Positions 5,731 to 6,834 of a stretch of 6,834 nt of DNA are shown here, piece after piece. A program made the translations under genes and the position numbers. Numbering within the stretch: the stretch's first letter is position 1; each line of letters starts with the position of its first letter. This stretch comes from Kiritimatiellia bacterium (GTDB lineage: Bacteria > Verrucomicrobiota > Kiritimatiellia > RFP12 > UBA1067): contig JAQVQN010000133.1 in NCBI GenBank assembly GCA_028701555.1, forward strand, positions 1 to 6,834, given 5' to 3'. Below the pieces are notes generated by a model that saw nothing but the letters and a program-made list of their open reading frames with translations, had not been told where the DNA came from and made no database searches.

Positions 5731-5770
5731 AACGCAAAGTCAGGCCGTTAGGCCGATTTTGCGTTTTTTT
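5731..5770 (+). terminator. Rho-independent terminator after the repeat-protein gene
   Basis: AACGCAAAGTC-A-GGCC (5731-5746) pairs with GGCCGAT-TTTGCGTT (5751-5765) around a GTTA loop. This makes a stem of about 15 bp with one G-U pair and one bulged A, running directly into a T-run (5764-5770). It starts 22 bases after the stop at 5709, so it separates this gene from the DUF1015 gene 41 bp further on. Confidence 0.9.
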
Positions 5771-5810
5771 ACTTTACCTCGACTAACCGCCTTCAAAACA
5801 AAGGACCGCC

Positions 5811-6834
5811 ATGCATATCAAGCCTTTCGCCGCCCTGCGCCCCGTTCCGGAAAAAGCTCAGTCTGTAGCAGCAGTGCCGTATGATGTTGTGGACACCGCC
5901 GAGGCGCGAGTTCTTTCCGCTGGCAACCCTGACAGTTTTTTGCATGTGACACGCCCTGAAATAGCCCTGCCCGACAACACCGACGTTCATTGTGACGCGG
6001 TATACGCGCAGGGCGCACAGGCCCTCGCCAAACTGCTCGAGCGCGGCGTGCTGAAAAAAGAACAGGCCGAGAGCTTCTACCTCTATCGCCAGATTATGGG
6101 CAGCCACAGCCAGACTGGTGTGGTGGCGTGCTGCCACATCGATGACTATGCCCAAAATATCATCCGCAAGCACGAAAAGACACGCAAAGACAAAGAAGAC
6201 GACCGCACCCGCCATTGCACTGAACTCAAGGCAAATACCGGACCGGTCTTCCTGACCTACCGCGACGACGCTACTCTGGAAGAGTTGATCAAAGGCGTTG
6301 AGCAGACCGCGCCGCTTTACGACTTCACCGCGCCTGACGGCGTGCGGCACACTGTTTGGCGTTCGTCTGACAACAACACTGCGTGGACCGAGGCTTTCCG
6401 CCGGATTCCGTTGGCCTATGTCGCGGACGGCCACCACCGCGCCGCAGCAGCTTTCCGCACTGGCCAGAATATGCGCGCTGCCAACCCCAGCCATAACGGC
6501 AGCGAGGAGTACAACTGGTTCCTGGCTGTGCTCTTCCCTGCCGCCAGCCTGAGCATAATGCCCTACAACCGCTGCGTCGCCGACCTGAACGGCATGTCGC
6601 CGGAAATGTTTCTTTCAAAGGTCAACGCCGTCTTTAAAACCACGCCTGCCGACGGTGCGGAGCCTTCCGGAGAGCGCGAGGTGCGGATGTTTTTTGACGG
6701 CCGCTGGCACAGCCTTGCTTGGGACGCATTCGAAGCCGACCCGGCGGGGAGGCTGGATGTCAGCGGCTTGCAGGACCGCCTGCTCGCACCCCTGTTGGGC
6801 ATCGACGATCCGCGCACTAACACCCGCATCCCTT
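5811..6834 (+). CDS. DUF1015 family protein (C-terminus cut off by window edge)
   Basis: 341 complete codons are visible; family members are usually about 400-430 residues, so the end lies beyond the window. The N-terminus MHIKPFAALRPVPEKAQSVA and AVPYDVV (21-27) match the usual DUF1015 opening ('KPF.glRP', 'PPYDV'). The two strongest family blocks are HEKTRKDKEDDR (121-132, usually HPEKT..DKE.DR) and ADGHHRAAAAF (205-215). The conserved His, Asp, Glu and Arg residues suggest an enzyme or nucleotide/phosphate binder, but no reaction is established to my knowledge. In some bacteria the family sits beside serine-biosynthesis genes (serC, serA); whether that holds here cannot be seen. The start at 5811 has AAGGA (5801-5805) with a 5-base spacer. 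A strong terminator lies upstream, so the gene needs its own promoter within about 5771-5800 or read-through; no clear promoter boxes are seen there. Confidence 0.9.
   Translation, partial: MHIKPFAALRPVPEKAQSVAAVPYDVVDTAEARVLSAGNPDSFLHVTRPEIALPDNTDVHCDAVYAQGAQALAKLLERGVLKKEQAESFYLYRQIMGSHSQTGVVACCHIDDYAQNIIRKHEKTRKDKEDDRTRHCTELKANTGPVFLTYRDDATLEELIKGVEQTAPLYDFTAPDGVRHTVWRSSDNNTAWTEAFRRIPLAYVADGHHRAAAAFRTGQNMRAANPSHNGSEEYNWFLAVLFPAASLSIMPYNRCVADLNGMSPEMFLSKVNAVFKTTPADGAEPSGEREVRMFFDGRWHSLAWDAFEADPAGRLDVSGLQDRLLAPLLGIDDPRTNTRIP

Noticed and set aside
5793..6494. A 233-codon minus-strand open frame opposite the DUF1015 gene
   Set aside because: The plus strand encodes conserved DUF1015 blocks through this whole stretch. 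The antisense frame shows no recognisable domain and is explained by high GC content.
1..6834. CRISPR array, tRNA/rRNA genes, transposase or prophage genes
   Set aside because: I saw no regularly spaced direct repeats with spacers, no tRNA-like cloverleaf, and no integrase or transposase motifs on either strand.

Overview
The window is a high-GC bacterial chromosome segment with tightly spaced genes. It carries no rRNA, tRNA, CRISPR array or transposase gene that I can see. The envelope genes imply a diderm (two-membrane) cell: an Mla-type MCE lipid-transport system, two lipoproteins and a secreted repeat protein. The gene mix and two intergenic repeat types (a long GC-rich inverted repeat and a 9-bp periodic repeat) remind me of the PVC group (Kiritimatiellota, Lentisphaerota, Verrucomicrobiota). 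That placement is inference from memory, not a search result.

Layout, left to right. (1) 1-609, minus: pdxJ, the pyridoxine 5'-phosphate synthase gene, missing its C-terminal end at the window edge. (2) 610-834: divergent intergenic region with a good minus-strand promoter for pdxJ and small inverted repeats. (3) 835-1158, plus: a small TRL-like lipoprotein. Its probable rho-independent terminator (1225-1259) lies inside the coding region of the convergent next gene. (4) 1146-5008, minus: an operon transcribed in the order STAS-MlaE permease, MlaF ATPase, MlaD/MCE protein, PqiC-like auxiliary lipoprotein. The first two genes are 4 bp apart; the later junctions are 101 bp and 158 bp and hold repeat elements. 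(5) 5009-5199: divergent promoter region; the operon promoter lies so close to the mlaE start that the mRNA would be nearly leaderless. (6) 5200-5709, plus: an exported protein made mostly of about eight 14-16-residue 'GxQxGLxN' repeats, followed at once by a strong terminator. (7) 5811-6834, plus: a DUF1015-family protein, cut by the window end.

The four minus-strand envelope genes form one functional unit. MlaE and MlaF are the inner-membrane ABC permease and ATPase, MlaD is the membrane-anchored MCE ring subunit, and the PqiC-like lipoprotein is probably an outer-membrane-side partner, together moving phospholipid or another lipid across the envelope. PdxJ (vitamin B6), the TRL lipoprotein, the repeat protein and the DUF1015 protein look like independent transcription units. 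I found no clearly new multi-gene system. The most unusual points are the terminator inside a coding region, the near-leaderless operon start, the repeat elements inside the operon and the repeat protein.
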